Shown here: in pieces, positions 40,001 to 50,333 of the stretch | Numbering within the stretch: the stretch's first letter is position 1 | Layout of the letters: the number at the start of each line of letters is the position of its first letter | NCBI RefSeq assembly: GCF_019649055.1 | Contig: NW_026570338.1 | Coordinates: 124,001-188,000, forward strand | Origin: Paramacrobiotus metropolitanus | Taxonomy: Eukaryota > Tardigrada > Eutardigrada > Parachela > Macrobiotidae | Direction of reading: 5' to 3' | Length of the DNA: 64,000 nt | The notes under the pieces: generated by a model | What the model saw: only the letters and a program-made list of their open reading frames with translations | The model's database searches: none | Told to the model about the DNA's origin: nothing | Made by a program: the position numbers and the translations under genes

Positions 40001-43000
40001 TTAAGGATGTCGTCGCCAGTAGCAGAGTTTATAGTGAATAACTTCTGCAGCGAAGATTAAGAGATTGAAGCAGACGGTGAATAGTGTGGCGCCGGCAATG
40101 GGTCGGACATCCTCCCAGCCGAGCGGACGGAAGGCCGCCGTGGTTTGTGTGGGCAGTGCAGTCGGCAAGCATCGCTGGATACCCGGTGTGCGGTATAATT
40201 GGCTGAAGAAACGCTCATCTTGCTGTGGAATACCGGTTTCCCTCAAAATATCGTACCTGCACATAATATGTATATAAGAATTTTAGTGATATTATTATAA
40301 TGGATTATCAGTGAATGACAATTGTAATACGCAGTTTATTAAACCGTGTTGAAAAAACAGCAGACGTTAAGTTTCAAACCCGGCGACGCTCGTTAATGAT
40401 TTCTTACTTTTGCTCGAAAACTGCTTTCAATGGGGAACCAAAGGGGAAGATGAAGGCGCTAATGGGATGCGGAGTGATGCCGTCGAGCGCGATGAGGATA
40501 TGGCAGGAGTGCTGGGCTAAATCGACGTGGTCATCTTGGGAAATAATGACCGCCGCCTGTTGGCGGGTGAGGACGTCGACAACAAACGCAATATAGGCCG
40601 CGGGATCCACTTGGATGGGGATCAACCGTTGGCTCAACTGCAGCATACTTTGTTTGGGATCAAGCTACAAACACAGTTGGTACAGTATTAAAGCGGTTGA
40701 ATGTTGTCTAAGCGGTTCACCATGTGTGACTACCTGTTCTAACTTCTGACCAGCCTGCCATGAGCGTTTAGCATGGGCTAGACACATTATCGGAAGCTGC
40801 CCATTCTGTTTCTAAGCCTCATTTAAGCTTTGGTCTTTTTCTTTGGTTTTTTTACGGAACGACGTTCAAATAAAATAGGCCTGCGATCTGTCAGCACATG
40901 TGCAGTGAACTGGTGTTTCTCGATTCTGGTAACCGTAATCACAGCTGCTTCGTGACCTTGCATCCTTTTCCAACCTACACAGTTGTTTGCTCCCTGGAAG
41001 CGTTGTATAAGCAATTCCAGGTGAGAGGCTGTAGGAGCATCGTTTTAATATGGTAATGTGACTAGGCACCAAAAATTTTAGTAGTCTGTGTTGCATTAAT
41101 AGGTGGGTGCCTGTTTGATGATTACGGACATCTACTGTGGTGCATTTACAGTGCGGTGTGTACGAGTATGTTGTTTGTGTGATTGAGTAACCATAGCGTA
41201 GTTATTACTTACGCTAAAAGTCAGTTTCATATTGCCGGTGCCGTAAACCGTGAAATTGGACTCCAGCAGCTGGATGAGCGAGTTAAAGGGCAGCCGGCGT
41301 ATACGTCCGGCGGCCAGGATGGACAGCAACTGGGACGATATGATGCCGATAATGATGACGGTCCATAGCATCCAGATCATCGTGACGAAGGAATGCGCCA
41401 TTAACCAGCGGTACCAGTGCGGCATTTCCACGCCCCCTGCATAGAGTCGTAACATTACTAAACATAATATATTATGGTTAAGAGCAACAAGAGCTTTGTC
41501 AAAAAGAGCTAAAGGAAAATCCGAAATATGGTTTTGACCAACAATGTGTGTACGAGTACAGAGAGTGCTCAATAATTTCTGGACATACTAATAAACACAG
41601 TAAAATTAAAGAAATTCTTAGCTGGATGATAACTGTGATTCTGTGCTTTTTAAGTATAGTGTTTTCTACAACGCTTTTACCGTTTAACTTATGAATATCG
41701 ATCTGCCTCATTGTTGGATTAATTACTGCAGATTGAGTTCTACACTCTAGGATTCTATACCGACCGAACCCGAGCACCGCTTCCAGCATCTTGAACGACC
41801 ACATCTGCACATCGCGGCGCCAGCGCCGTCGCGGTCCAAACAACCGACCGGAAGCAATACCCATCAGGATGAGCAAAAGGAGCACCACGACAAACATAAC
41901 CCCCATCAGCAGCCACACCAGCGGGTCAAACAAACGCGACAATGAGGCAAAAATAGACGTGGAACGCTGGATGAACGCATGCCGCTCATGCACGATGACC
42001 TGGTACTGCCGGTAGAAGGGCGAGGGGATCATGTCGGCCGTCTGGGTGCGGCTGGGATTCATGGTTAAAGCGGCCAGAGCGATATCGGCGCGCTGGTAGT
42101 ATAGGTCACCGAAGACGCCGTTGCGGCTGTCGTTGGCCGTGGAGATGTAGTGCGCGTGGAAAATTCGGCAGCGGTAGTGTAGTGCACGGCACGAGGCGTC
42201 CAGGGAACTGAGGAAAATGCCGGTTAGCGCGGAGGTGGCGTTGTGTTCACCGATTATATACGGCGCGTGCTAAGAAAAGCAAAAAAATTTTTGAAGTCGA
42301 TCGCTATGTCATCATGCTTAAACGAATATATCAAAAAAGCAAATTGTGCTCTGTCATCCCAAATGAAAGTTAATGTCTGGATAAAAAGCGGAAGAAAAAG
42401 CGTAAAAAAACACTTTTAAATCCAGTTATGTAAATAATACAATTTTACGCCTCTGCTCAGCAAAAGCATCCAACTCTGACAAAGCTTGAAAGTGATCAGT
42501 TTATGTAGAAAAGCGTTATACTTGTATACGCAAATTTCATGGCGCAACTTCAGCGATATTTCTGTTTTTGGGCTTTAAGATTGCTGGAAACTCTTACCGG
42601 GTATGCCGATACGTATACCACCTTGGCACTTGAGTTCCCCAGATCGCCGACGTCCCATGTCGAATTGAGCGGATTATACACGGCCAGATTCCATGCGCTG
42701 GCGAAGGTGGCAACATGGGTCGGAACAATCTCCGACATGTTGAACGGCTCTACCTTAAATTATCATAAACAAATGCTTTAAAATAACAGCATTCATTCGG
42801 TGTTCTGATAATTATAAGCAGCGGCCATGAGAATTGTAGTATCGAAATATCTGTGTCTTAACTGGGCATCGGCGGCTGCTACGAAAGACCCAGCAAAGCT
42901 GTTTGTTTTCATGAAACCAGACACTATATCAACAAAGCACGCATCAAGGCGTCGCGGGAACCTGGCCATCATCAGAATCACGGTTGATTTCCTGACAACA

Positions 43001-43070
43001 TACAGTGATTCCAGTATTGTGTTACAGCTGTGGGCGGCTGGATCTGTGTTATACGGAAGTCCCACCCACA
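40001..43070 (-). CDS. Ionotropic glutamate-type receptor (IR/iGluR-like), 5' end unresolved
   Basis: Exons on the minus strand: 43070-42793 (provisional), 42753-42598, 42269-41765, 41436-41213, 40664-40408 and 40256-40001 (stop). Order of parts: the end of an amino-terminal ligand-sensing domain (RYFDTTILMAAAYNYQ), S1 of the ligand-binding domain (PYIIGEHN, GVFGDLYYQRADIALAALT, SPFYRQ), TM1 (LVWLLMGVMFVVVLLLLIL), a pore region, TM3 (TVIIIGIISSQLLSILAAG), S2 (AFIFPFGSPLK) and TM4 (IAGATLFTVCFNLLIFAAEV). The S1 threonine and arginine that usually hold the ligand carboxylate seem present (LTMNPSRT). The iGluR signature SYTANLAAF in TM3 is replaced by SSQLLSILAAG, as in divergent chemosensory IRs. 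The pore exon ends either at 41765 (phase 1, fits the next exon) or at 41761 (stronger donor, wrong phase). No start codon or signal peptide was found, and no clean donor joins the first two exons. Confidence 0.75.
40678..41006. repeat. Dispersed repeat, copy B (in ionotropic-receptor intron)
   Basis: Matches 1061-1378 in the same orientation, with the shared blocks listed there. It fills most of the intron between 41212 and 40665 and stops about 13 bases from the acceptor at 40665. Confidence 0.7.
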
Positions 43071-44213
43071 CTTAACGTCGACTAAACCACCCTGCAATTT
43101 GGTGCCGTATGATAACCGTACAAGCGCGTGATCATCTCTTCGCCTTCGTGCTCATAACATTAGACGTACGATGTCTTCAAGGACCTCACAAGTCACAATC
43201 AACTATTTTTTATACCAACGAGTGATTATATTCTTCTTTAAGCAACTATATGAAACAGTTTATACTTGCTGATGTAAGTAAAACTTATTTATTTATGGCC
43301 TTAACTGAATTCTAGTTACCTGTCGCGTGTACTGAACTGCCTGTGCAAGGTTTTCGTTAAAAATTTTGAGACCTGGCGATGGGCTGGGAATCCTAGTTAA
43401 ACCCACCCAGTTACTAATTAATCTGAACTATCTAATGAACCAACATATTCGTATGCATAGTGATGCTTGAGAAGTTGTTAGTAACACCGTATAACGGTAA
43501 TACATAGAACGTATAACATCGTACTGCATATTAGCCGTAGCTGGTTAGCATTTGTATACATTAGCATTATTGAGAATACTGCCGGCAGAAAAACCGATGT
43601 GTATCAAACCGGGAGACAACAAGGACCCTTGAACTGTGCCCGGCCAAATAACCATGCTGCGGGAGACTCCAACGCCCTTATCGTTTCGACATCACACATT
43701 TCAACCTGTAAGTTCTGTGACTGCTTGATTTTACAGGGTGATAGGCTGATAGCTTTGAGTAAGTAAGTTTCCGCGGCACGCTCTTGGCTTTGGCCTGCTA
43801 TAACATTTTTGTCATGTCCCTGTCGTACCGTTAAGGTGAACAACCTGGATACATGGGTAACGTAATATACTGTTTACCATAAGGAAAGTCCATTTTGCTG
43901 TGCAGTCCGTTCGGCTGAAAGGACTCGTTTCATTTTTCAGGAACTGCAAGTAGAGTTTACAGACTTCACGTTTTCGAAGTACGCTTTTCGCTTTCATCTT
44001 TTCTGTGGTGTCTCGTGAATTCCTGTTGCTGTACTCCGTACACATGTTGTTTACATCCTAGCAACTCAGCTTGTATTCTATTGCTGAAATGTTCTACTTG
44101 TTACTGATTTAGTCATCTTGTTGGCCAGCTGCAGTGAACATGTATTATTAAAGCTACTTATTATTATTACGTACTTTCAACATACTTCACATTTTCAGTA
44201 ACCCAAATCTACC
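43071..44213. other. Region between the receptor gene (-) and histone H4 gene (+)
   Basis: It must contain the missing 5' exon or exons of the ionotropic-receptor gene and the promoter and 5' UTR of the H4 gene. A polypyrimidine-AG site (ACATTTTCAG) ends at about 44199, 15 bases before the H4 start codon. This suggests that the H4 5' UTR is spliced, which is unlike replication-dependent histone genes. Confidence 0.4.
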
Positions 44214-44525
44214 ATGACTGGCCGTGGACAAGGTGGTAAAGTTCTGGAAATAGGAGGCATCAAGCGCCATCGGAAAGCACTCCGTAACAACATTCAAGGC
44301 ATCACCATGTCAGCCATCCGTCGTTTGGCGCGTCGTGGTGGAGTGAAGCGTATATCCGGTCTGCTCTACGAGGAGACCCGCGGTGTGCTGAAGATCTTCC
44401 TGGAGAATGTTCTCCGGGACGCCGTCACCTACGCTGAGCATGCCAAACGCAAGACCGTCAGCGCCATGGACGTGGTGTTCGCCTTGAAACGCCAAGGCAG
44501 AACTCTGTACGGATTTGCCTCGTAG
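44214..44525 (+). CDS. Divergent histone H4 variant
   Basis: Uninterrupted 103-codon frame with the exact H4 length. Core signatures are intact: [62 protein letters not shown]. The N-terminal tail is strongly altered relative to the near-invariant animal H4 (mature numbering): S1T, K5Q, G9V, G11E, K12I, A15I, V21A, D24N, K31M and P32S. Later changes are I50L, V60I, I66L, T73A, T82S, Y88F, G101A and G102S. R3, K8, K16 and K20 remain. Two of the four classical acetylation sites are thus lost, one of them as glutamine, which resembles acetyl-lysine. There is no histone 3' stem-loop after the stop, and a probable 5' UTR splice acceptor lies just upstream. Both suggest a polyadenylated, replication-independent variant. 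It packs DNA with H3 in the nucleosome. Confidence 0.9.
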   Translation: MTGRGQGGKVLEIGGIKRHRKALRNNIQGITMSAIRRLARRGGVKRISGLLYEETRGVLKIFLENVLRDAVTYAEHAKRKTVSAMDVVFALKRQGRTLYGFAS

Positions 44526-45351
44526 CTGCCATCGTGTGTTAATTTGTTGTATTGCCGTCTTTCGCTCTAGTATACTTAAAAGTTAAGAACAGTGTCACCG
44601 TCTTGTGGTGTTGCTTTAAAATATGTCGTCTGTGAAGTTTTGATTGACCGAAACTGTACAATTCGGTGAACTGAGACATCAGTAAAGTAACTAACGAAAA
44701 CAGCAAGCGTAGCTAAACAAAACACGGTATGCACTTTATACGCAAACGCACTGCGAAAACCGCAGGTGACGCGTCCCATCAGCATTTATTTGATGCAAAT
44801 TACATTCACTGAAAACAACAACACGGGACTAGCATAAACCGCTGCATTGCAATGCTGATTAAAGTTGGTCGCCTTCTATGGTGACCTTTCAAGAGCGTCT
44901 TAGCTTAGTCACTCCCGCATCTTAGCCTTTGCACATCCAATCCGGTAACGCACAACAATATCTAAGAAAACATATGGGTGTCGATATATATAATTTACTA
45001 TTAATTATTATGCATTTATTAAGACAAGTGGTCGCGCAGGATGGATGAAGGGGCGGGCAGAGCGAATTCTGAAAAGGTCATGGGCTAGGCACAGTAACAG
45101 GGGCCTGCAGAAAACAAGGAGAGGTTGCGAATCATGTAACAAGGCTTTCATTGATTGTTCTTACTGGGTGGTGCTCACCTTTGTTCATATTGAGAGATAA
45201 ACGACAAGAAGCTGTAACACGGTGACAGATAGGTAGTGCGACAATGGAAGTGTAAATTTTTGGCTATCATAAATAGGAAATACTAAAAACATGCAAGGCA
45301 CGATGCGCAAATTGGCAGACAAAACGGGATGTTATACCGAAAACTCGGCTG

Positions 45352-45470
45352 CCTAAGAAACCTAAGAAATCTAAGAAAACCTAAGAAACCTAAGAAAACG
45401 TAATAAACCTAAGAAAACCAAAGAAAACATGGAAATATAAGAAAACACAAAAAACCATAAGAAAACGCTT
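45352..45470. repeat. CTAAGAAAAC minisatellite
   Basis: About ten imperfect tandem copies of CCTAAGAAA(A)C grading into CATAAGAAAAC. Same family as the short array at 30705. Confidence 0.75.
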
Positions 45471-45507
45471 TAGGTATTGCGTTGTTTATGATTCGAATTG
45501 CATTTAT

Positions 45508-45553
45508 GGGGCGAAATGTCCTGTAGGCGAAATGTCCCATAGGCGAAATGGGA
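45508..45553. repeat. AGGCGAAATGTCCC tandem repeat
   Basis: Three tandem copies of a 14-base unit (GGCGAAATGTCCYRTA type) directly after the CTAAGAAAAC array. Confidence 0.75.
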
Positions 45554-45767
45554 GGATACCGAAAACTCCAATAAACGCCCCGTTTTTTTTTAATTTTTTG
45601 ACCAAACAAACTGGAAAATGTACCTCACAGTAATCGGAGAGTGAATGATGCTTATAACAGGTGACCTTTGAGCCGCGAGAACAGCACTGTGTTTTTTCGT
45701 TCCGATCTATCCCGCGTTCGCTCTTCCCGCCCGTCCATCCGCCCAGTCCGTTCACGACCGCTGGTTA

Positions 45768-45884
45768 TTAATACCCGGTGCACACGCGAGGGTTCAGATC
45801 CTGGTCCCCATCCTCAAGAGCGCTGATCAAAGGCACAGCGGTCAGCAGTAGGACAATAATCGCCAAGAAACAGCGCTGCAGCAT
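45768..45884 (-). CDS. Small secreted peptide, hypothetical
   Basis: Frame of 38 codons from the ATG at 45884 (an in-frame ATG also lies at 45915). It begins MLQRCFLAIIVLLLTAVPLI followed by SALEDGDQ, a clear signal peptide with an acidic mature start and an early stop. A splice could extend it, for example at GACCAG or CGC before GTGTGC. The DNA is a diverged inverted copy of 46598-46730, whose frame also encodes a signal peptide (MVLFLAAVPFINAIDGQ). Function unknown; it could be a short secreted peptide or the first exon of a longer one. Confidence 0.4.
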   Translation of the reverse strand: MLQRCFLAIIVLLLTAVPLISALEDGDQDLNPRVCTGY

Positions 45885-46674
45885 TGCACAAATACTGTCA
45901 GAATGTACTGCCATGACACAAGCGGCAGGTAGCCGTATATTTTATCAAATGGTCAAAGACTGATCACCCGAAGTCAGAATAACTTTGGAAGGTTCAAGTC
46001 AAACGCATTTATGCAGTGTTGTGTTTGTTGCAAAAGAATGTACACAGCCCTACAGTACTTCCCATGGGGGATGTTTATTTCAAATCAGCTAATAATTATC
46101 AACATACTTTGTCGCAGCGTATTAAGTGGGGCAGAAAAACATACAACTTTGTTTTCATCTTTTGTTGGCTGCGGACTGCGCTCACAGCACCCACGAGCTA
46201 TTATGATGCGGCACTGCTGCCCAACAGCTGCAGCGTGGTGCACTACAACATAAACAAAGTTGAACAAACAAAACAATACACCGAATTCGGTAAAATGTCG
46301 AAGTTTACTTAAGAAAACCTATCAACTGTGTTTTCAATTCCGCAAATTGCAATTAGCTCACTGTGTGCAAAAAAAATTGTTTATCGTCCTTGTTTTCCAA
46401 GTCCGCAAAAACGGTTGTCGAAACACCAACGCAGTGGATGTTTATATGGGTTAAGCGTATCTTATACAAACCCTACTCGTAAACCGTAAAGCAACATGTA
46501 TTATTTCTCTTCGATTTGCAGCCGAACGGAGGAGCCGCCCTCTTTTTTAAGGAGCCGCCCTTCGTAGGTCGATTATCAAGTTTATCCATCATCTAAGCAA
46601 TGACGGTACACTGTGATGTTGATTGTGCAAGGCAGCATTTGCCAGTTTGCTTTGATTGATACTTTGTGTTTATT

Positions 46675-46854
46675 ATGGTGTTATTTCTTGCTGCAGTGCC
46701 TTTCATCAACGCCATCGATGGCCAGGTACGAACGGCAAATTTAAAACAGTTTCCCGCGTGTAAGGATCGCCTCGCGCTCGCGCGGATTGGCAAAGGATCG
46801 CTGCCGATGGCAATGTCTACCATGCGTCCTTCTAGTGATAACTCCGTACGATGA
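46675..46854 (+). CDS. Small secreted peptide, diverged inverted paralogue
   Basis: ATG at 46675, MVLFLAAVPFINAIDGQ, then either a donor (CAG before GTACGA at 46726) or read-through to TGA at 46854 (59 aa). The upstream DNA also aligns with the minus-strand copy at 45.8-45.9 kb (GGTACACTGTGATG against GCAGTACATTCTGACAG; TTGTGCAA in both). In this copy the longer upstream start is closed by a stop. It could be a functional small secreted protein, a first exon or a decaying duplicate. Confidence 0.3.
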   Translation: MVLFLAAVPFINAIDGQVRTANLKQFPACKDRLALARIGKGSLPMAMSTMRPSSDNSVR

Positions 46855-47476
46855 TCACCGCCCACCGCTGGACCAATAAACCATCAAAGCGCCAATAACT
46901 TCCAGAGCCAGAGTGAAATATCACGTGATGAACACCGGGAATATAGCCGGTCACGAAACAACACTAGCTACATTTTCCTTGTAGAAGTTCAAGTGATTGT
47001 ACGGTTGTATCCATATTATGTGCAATAAGCGTACTCACCGTCAATGTTACAATAAATTTGCAACAGTTGTGTTGCCTCCATCAGAAGATACGAATGCTTA
47101 CTTTATGTAGAAATTTACTGGCGGCATCAGTCCTATGCAACATGGCCGTATACTAAATAATCGCGGTTTCAATCTGCCGTCTATGATAAAATCAAGCATG
47201 TTCAGGGTAAATAATTTTTTTTAAATCACCACTCGTTGTTCGCTTGAGACCACTGCAGTCAACGCGGTTAATCTAAAATCACAATAATGACTGTATACAG
47301 GATTTTTGCTGAAAAATTTTGTATTACATATAGTGCAACTGACCGCAAGGACATATTTGCACTTCTTGTCAGTGGTAGTTCTGAAGCAAAACCTAAGCAC
47401 AACTAAAGCAGTTATCCCTGCATGAGTCGGCAACTCCTGTAACTCTACGCAGCGTTTTGATGTGTGTGTCTCCATA

Positions 47477-48077
47477 ATGGAAACGCTGAACTCGTCGAAA
47501 ACCATGATTGGATGTCTCGTGGGGCAGTTTTTCCTCAGCCTTCTGGCAACAGCTTGTGGTAAGAAATTTCCCTTAATTATAATATCTGAACTCTGAAGCT
47601 ATGCGAAAAACTACACCTCATAATTATGCAACATTTTGCGTAGCATTGCTTGCGGTGATGGTACCGTGGATTTCCTATGGCCCCATCCATCTATCAGTGG
47701 ACTTTGTCGAAAGAGCCGTGACCGGGGAGGTCATTACCAGCTCTGTGTGTTTGGCTGCCGCATGTCTGGGTCTCCATATGCTACGGTATCGCAGTCGTCA
47801 GACGCGGCAGTACGAAATCCTGACGTTGCTGAACACCCTCGGCTGCTGCCTAATTGTCGTCAGACTAACCTACACCATTCTTATCATGGTGAATGTGGTT
47901 CAGTTGGTCGTAGCAAAACGAGTAGCGAAAAGTAACCTAACGTTCGTATATTTCGGTGCTTTTGGGATTATACCGATTTCCGTTGCGTTGGTGGCGGTGT
48001 CGGTTTACATCGCCGTCCAGGCAAGAAAGATCAGCGCGGTGTCCAGCAAACGGCAACAAGTTTCTGCTCTCTATTAA
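47477..48077 (+). CDS. Four-pass membrane protein, hypothetical
   Basis: Two exons, 47477-47558 and 47644-48077, joined G|CA across an 85-base intron (donor GTAAGA, acceptor GCGTAG), giving about 171 aa. Four hydrophobic segments are visible: CLVGQFFLSLLATAC with LLAVMVPWISYGP, then ITSSVCLAAACLGLHML, CCLIVVRLTYTILIMVNVV, and FGAFGIIPISVALVAVSVYI. There is a short basic C-terminal tail (KISAVSSKRQQ). The pattern of four helices with a first extracellular loop suggests a small tetraspan-type protein, but the CCG motif of tetraspanins and the GLW motif of claudins are absent. No family assigned. Confidence 0.6.
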
Positions 48078-49425
48078 AAAAGATGAAAACTCGTAGCCGC
48101 AAAGTGTCTTGTTTCAGTCAGTGGTTTGAGAAGCTTGAGATCTATGTAGCAAAATGCTTTTTATTTCATCTGAATACGTTAAGTTTGGGTAAAAGCCGAA
48201 TCCGGTATTCGCGAAATGCTCTGTATAAAGCGGAAAACGCATTTGTTTTGGACGAACAGCTTGGGCCAAAACGTATCATGATTTACGTAAAGCCGCCTGG
48301 ATTCCTCATGCACTAATATCTGTTTTGATTTACTGATGGCACATGGCGCTCCTTGGAGAAAACTCAGTGGTGTTTGGCTCAGTATGATTTGATAATATAT
48401 TATTGTAGTTGCAAAAATGAATATTAAGTGTCGTTCGGGACATATTGAATAGCAGTGCAGGGGATACAGGTACGTTTTTATCAGTTTATGCAGCCAACAC
48501 TTTACGAACTCTACTCTCAGTGCATGGTCGGAAAATTTTAGACCCTGAATTTGCCACTTCGCCTATTGAACTACCGGTTTGCATTTGTGTTGTTGTATAC
48601 ATATAAATTTTCTTCAAATAGTTATGTCGTTCATAAATTGGCTTTAAAGAAGCTGATATGAAAGTGTGCGACTTCAAACTGTGCCGAAAAGCTGGCCTCA
48701 GAGAAGGGCTTTCTCTGTGACCTTCGTACGAGTTTGTTCCACCATCCCAGTCTTAATTCTCCCGCCCTTATGCCTTATCGAAAGATTCGGCACCATTTAC
48801 CTTTACCATTCGGCTGAAATATCAGGGCGCGAGATTTTCCAGAGCATTTTGCCTAGGCGGAGGAAACCGTCCCCTTCATAAATTCCACCGGCGGTTCTAC
48901 GGTTCCAAAACTGCTGCAGCTTGCTAGGACCTTCTGTCCGTATGGATTGTTGAAGTTTTTTCGGCGATCGGCAAGTGTGGTAAACGGCTGTATTATGTAA
49001 TCCTACTTTCCGTACGCAATTAATCAGCTTTTCCTTTACTATTTAGAATTTATTGCCAAAGCGGGGAAACAATTTAACAATATCAGTATCCAGAATATAC
49101 AAATCCAGAAATTTCGGCGATAATCTCGAGAACGGCGTCAGTATGACATACACGGCACCATCAGTATGGTTACGTAAAAACATAACAAATGAGTAATTAA
49201 TAATTATTTTTAAAGCTGTAGCACGGTTGTTCGTGAAGCCGTTTATCGTCTAGGGCAAATTAATGAACAGGGGCAAACAACAAAGAGCGTTAATTATAGC
49301 ACAAGCAGTTTATAGTTTGTGCCTGTGAGTACTTCGAGCTGTGATGCACGGAAATGATGCTTCCATTGGCAAGGTCACTATCCCCACTGTCGGCCAGTGA
49401 AGCGCTCATCCGATCGTGAGCGTTA
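48078..49425. other. Intergenic region, nothing recognised
   Basis: Short frames occur on both strands, but none has a convincing start, motif, wobble bias or splice context. The part left of 49426 is the expected 3' UTR of the Gly/Trp-rich gene. Confidence 0.35.
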
Positions 49426-50333
49426 TTATCCAAAACCATACAGTCCACCGAAGCCCCATCCGCGGTTGCCCCATCTACCAACATCAGAAATATAAGAATC
49501 TGTTATTTTTGTTCAGCAAATCTGTATCACTTTCTCGAAACACGACGCAAAGTTGGCGCATATTTCTTCTGGCAGGCATCTGTGCACGCTCGGGTTCTCT
49601 AACAGCACCTCGAACAATATCTTATAATATTTAAAAAGTACCCCTTCGTCTAAAAAATTATAGCATACATGGCCTTTTAGATCTTCAGAGATCGTTCTTT
49701 ATCACTGTGTGATGGCATACAAATGGAAATCAGGTACCACCGGTAGTATTTCTGTATTTGTATACGAGTAACTTCGCTGTGTGCGCTTCAGTACGATATT
49801 ACATTACAGGATTAGAAGAACGAGTAACTTTGTGGTGTGCGCTTCCGTGTTACAGGATTAGAAGAACTAGGACGAGCGAACTTACCCGGAGTTGCCCCAT
49901 CCGCTGTTACCCCAGCCCGATCCCCATCCGCGATGGCCACCCCATCCACTTCCCCATCCGTTCCCAAATCCGCCCCAACCACTGCCGCCAAATCCGCCGA
50001 ACCCGCTGCCAAAAGAGCCCCAATTGCTTCCAATCCAAGCGTCGCTTCCTGCACGATCAAGCACAGTTATAACACACTATTCGTCTACAACGAGGCACGT
50101 TCCCTAAGGCCAAAATAAACTTAACATGATCTTTCCACAAATGCTTAATTCACTGTGCCTATACAACAACCTTATTCAGAAAACAACGTGGAATCAGAAT
50201 GTCAAATACGATTATTTAATGATTTTATTATTTAATGACAAATTGGAAAATAAAAAGATGCCGGTAACTGCAGTATCATACCGCTAATGTAGACAACGGC
50301 CACAACGGCCAAGAGCAGGATCACTCCTTTCAT
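49426..50333 (-). CDS. Gly/Trp-rich secreted protein, three exons
   Basis: Exons 50333-50282, 50048-49886 and 49474-49426 join in phase (G|GA and GG|A) with donors GTATGA and GTAAGT and acceptors GTGCAG and TTGGTAG. The product is about 86 aa. Exon 1 encodes the signal peptide MKGVILLLAVVAVVYIS. The mature part begins SDAWIGSNWGSFGSGFGG and is almost only G, W, S, N and F, with repeated GWG and SGWGN units. The last exon continues WGNRGWGFGGLYGFG and stop. Exon 3 opens with the same WGN unit that closes exon 2, so the repeat crosses the intron. Low-complexity Gly/aromatic secreted proteins are known as cuticle, silk, adhesive or antimicrobial components in invertebrates; which one applies here cannot be told. 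Signal, splice sites and in-phase stop together make it a real gene. Confidence 0.75.
49762..49866. repeat. Two-copy tandem duplication in intron
   Basis: CGAGTAACTT...GTGTGCGCTTC...TTACAGGATTAGAAGAA is present twice (about 58 and 47 bases) in the second intron of the Gly/Trp-rich gene. Confidence 0.65.

Larger units (their letters stand above)
44526..45767. other. Intergenic region with minisatellites
   Basis: No supported gene. It includes the H4 3' UTR and two short tandem arrays listed separately. No histone stem-loop or clear AATAAA near the H4 stop was seen. Confidence 0.4.

Noticed and set aside
43604-43843. Possible upstream exon of the ionotropic-receptor gene (ESPAAWLFGRAQFKGP)
   Set aside because: An acceptor-like site exists, but there is no usable donor, no wobble bias and no clear match to a ligand-sensing domain.
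44526-44700. Histone-type 3' stem-loop after H4
   Set aside because: Looked for GGYYYTTTTNARRRCC after the stop; not found.
48666-48881. 71-codon plus frame ending ILPRRRKPSPS
   Set aside because: No convincing start, splice site or family resemblance.
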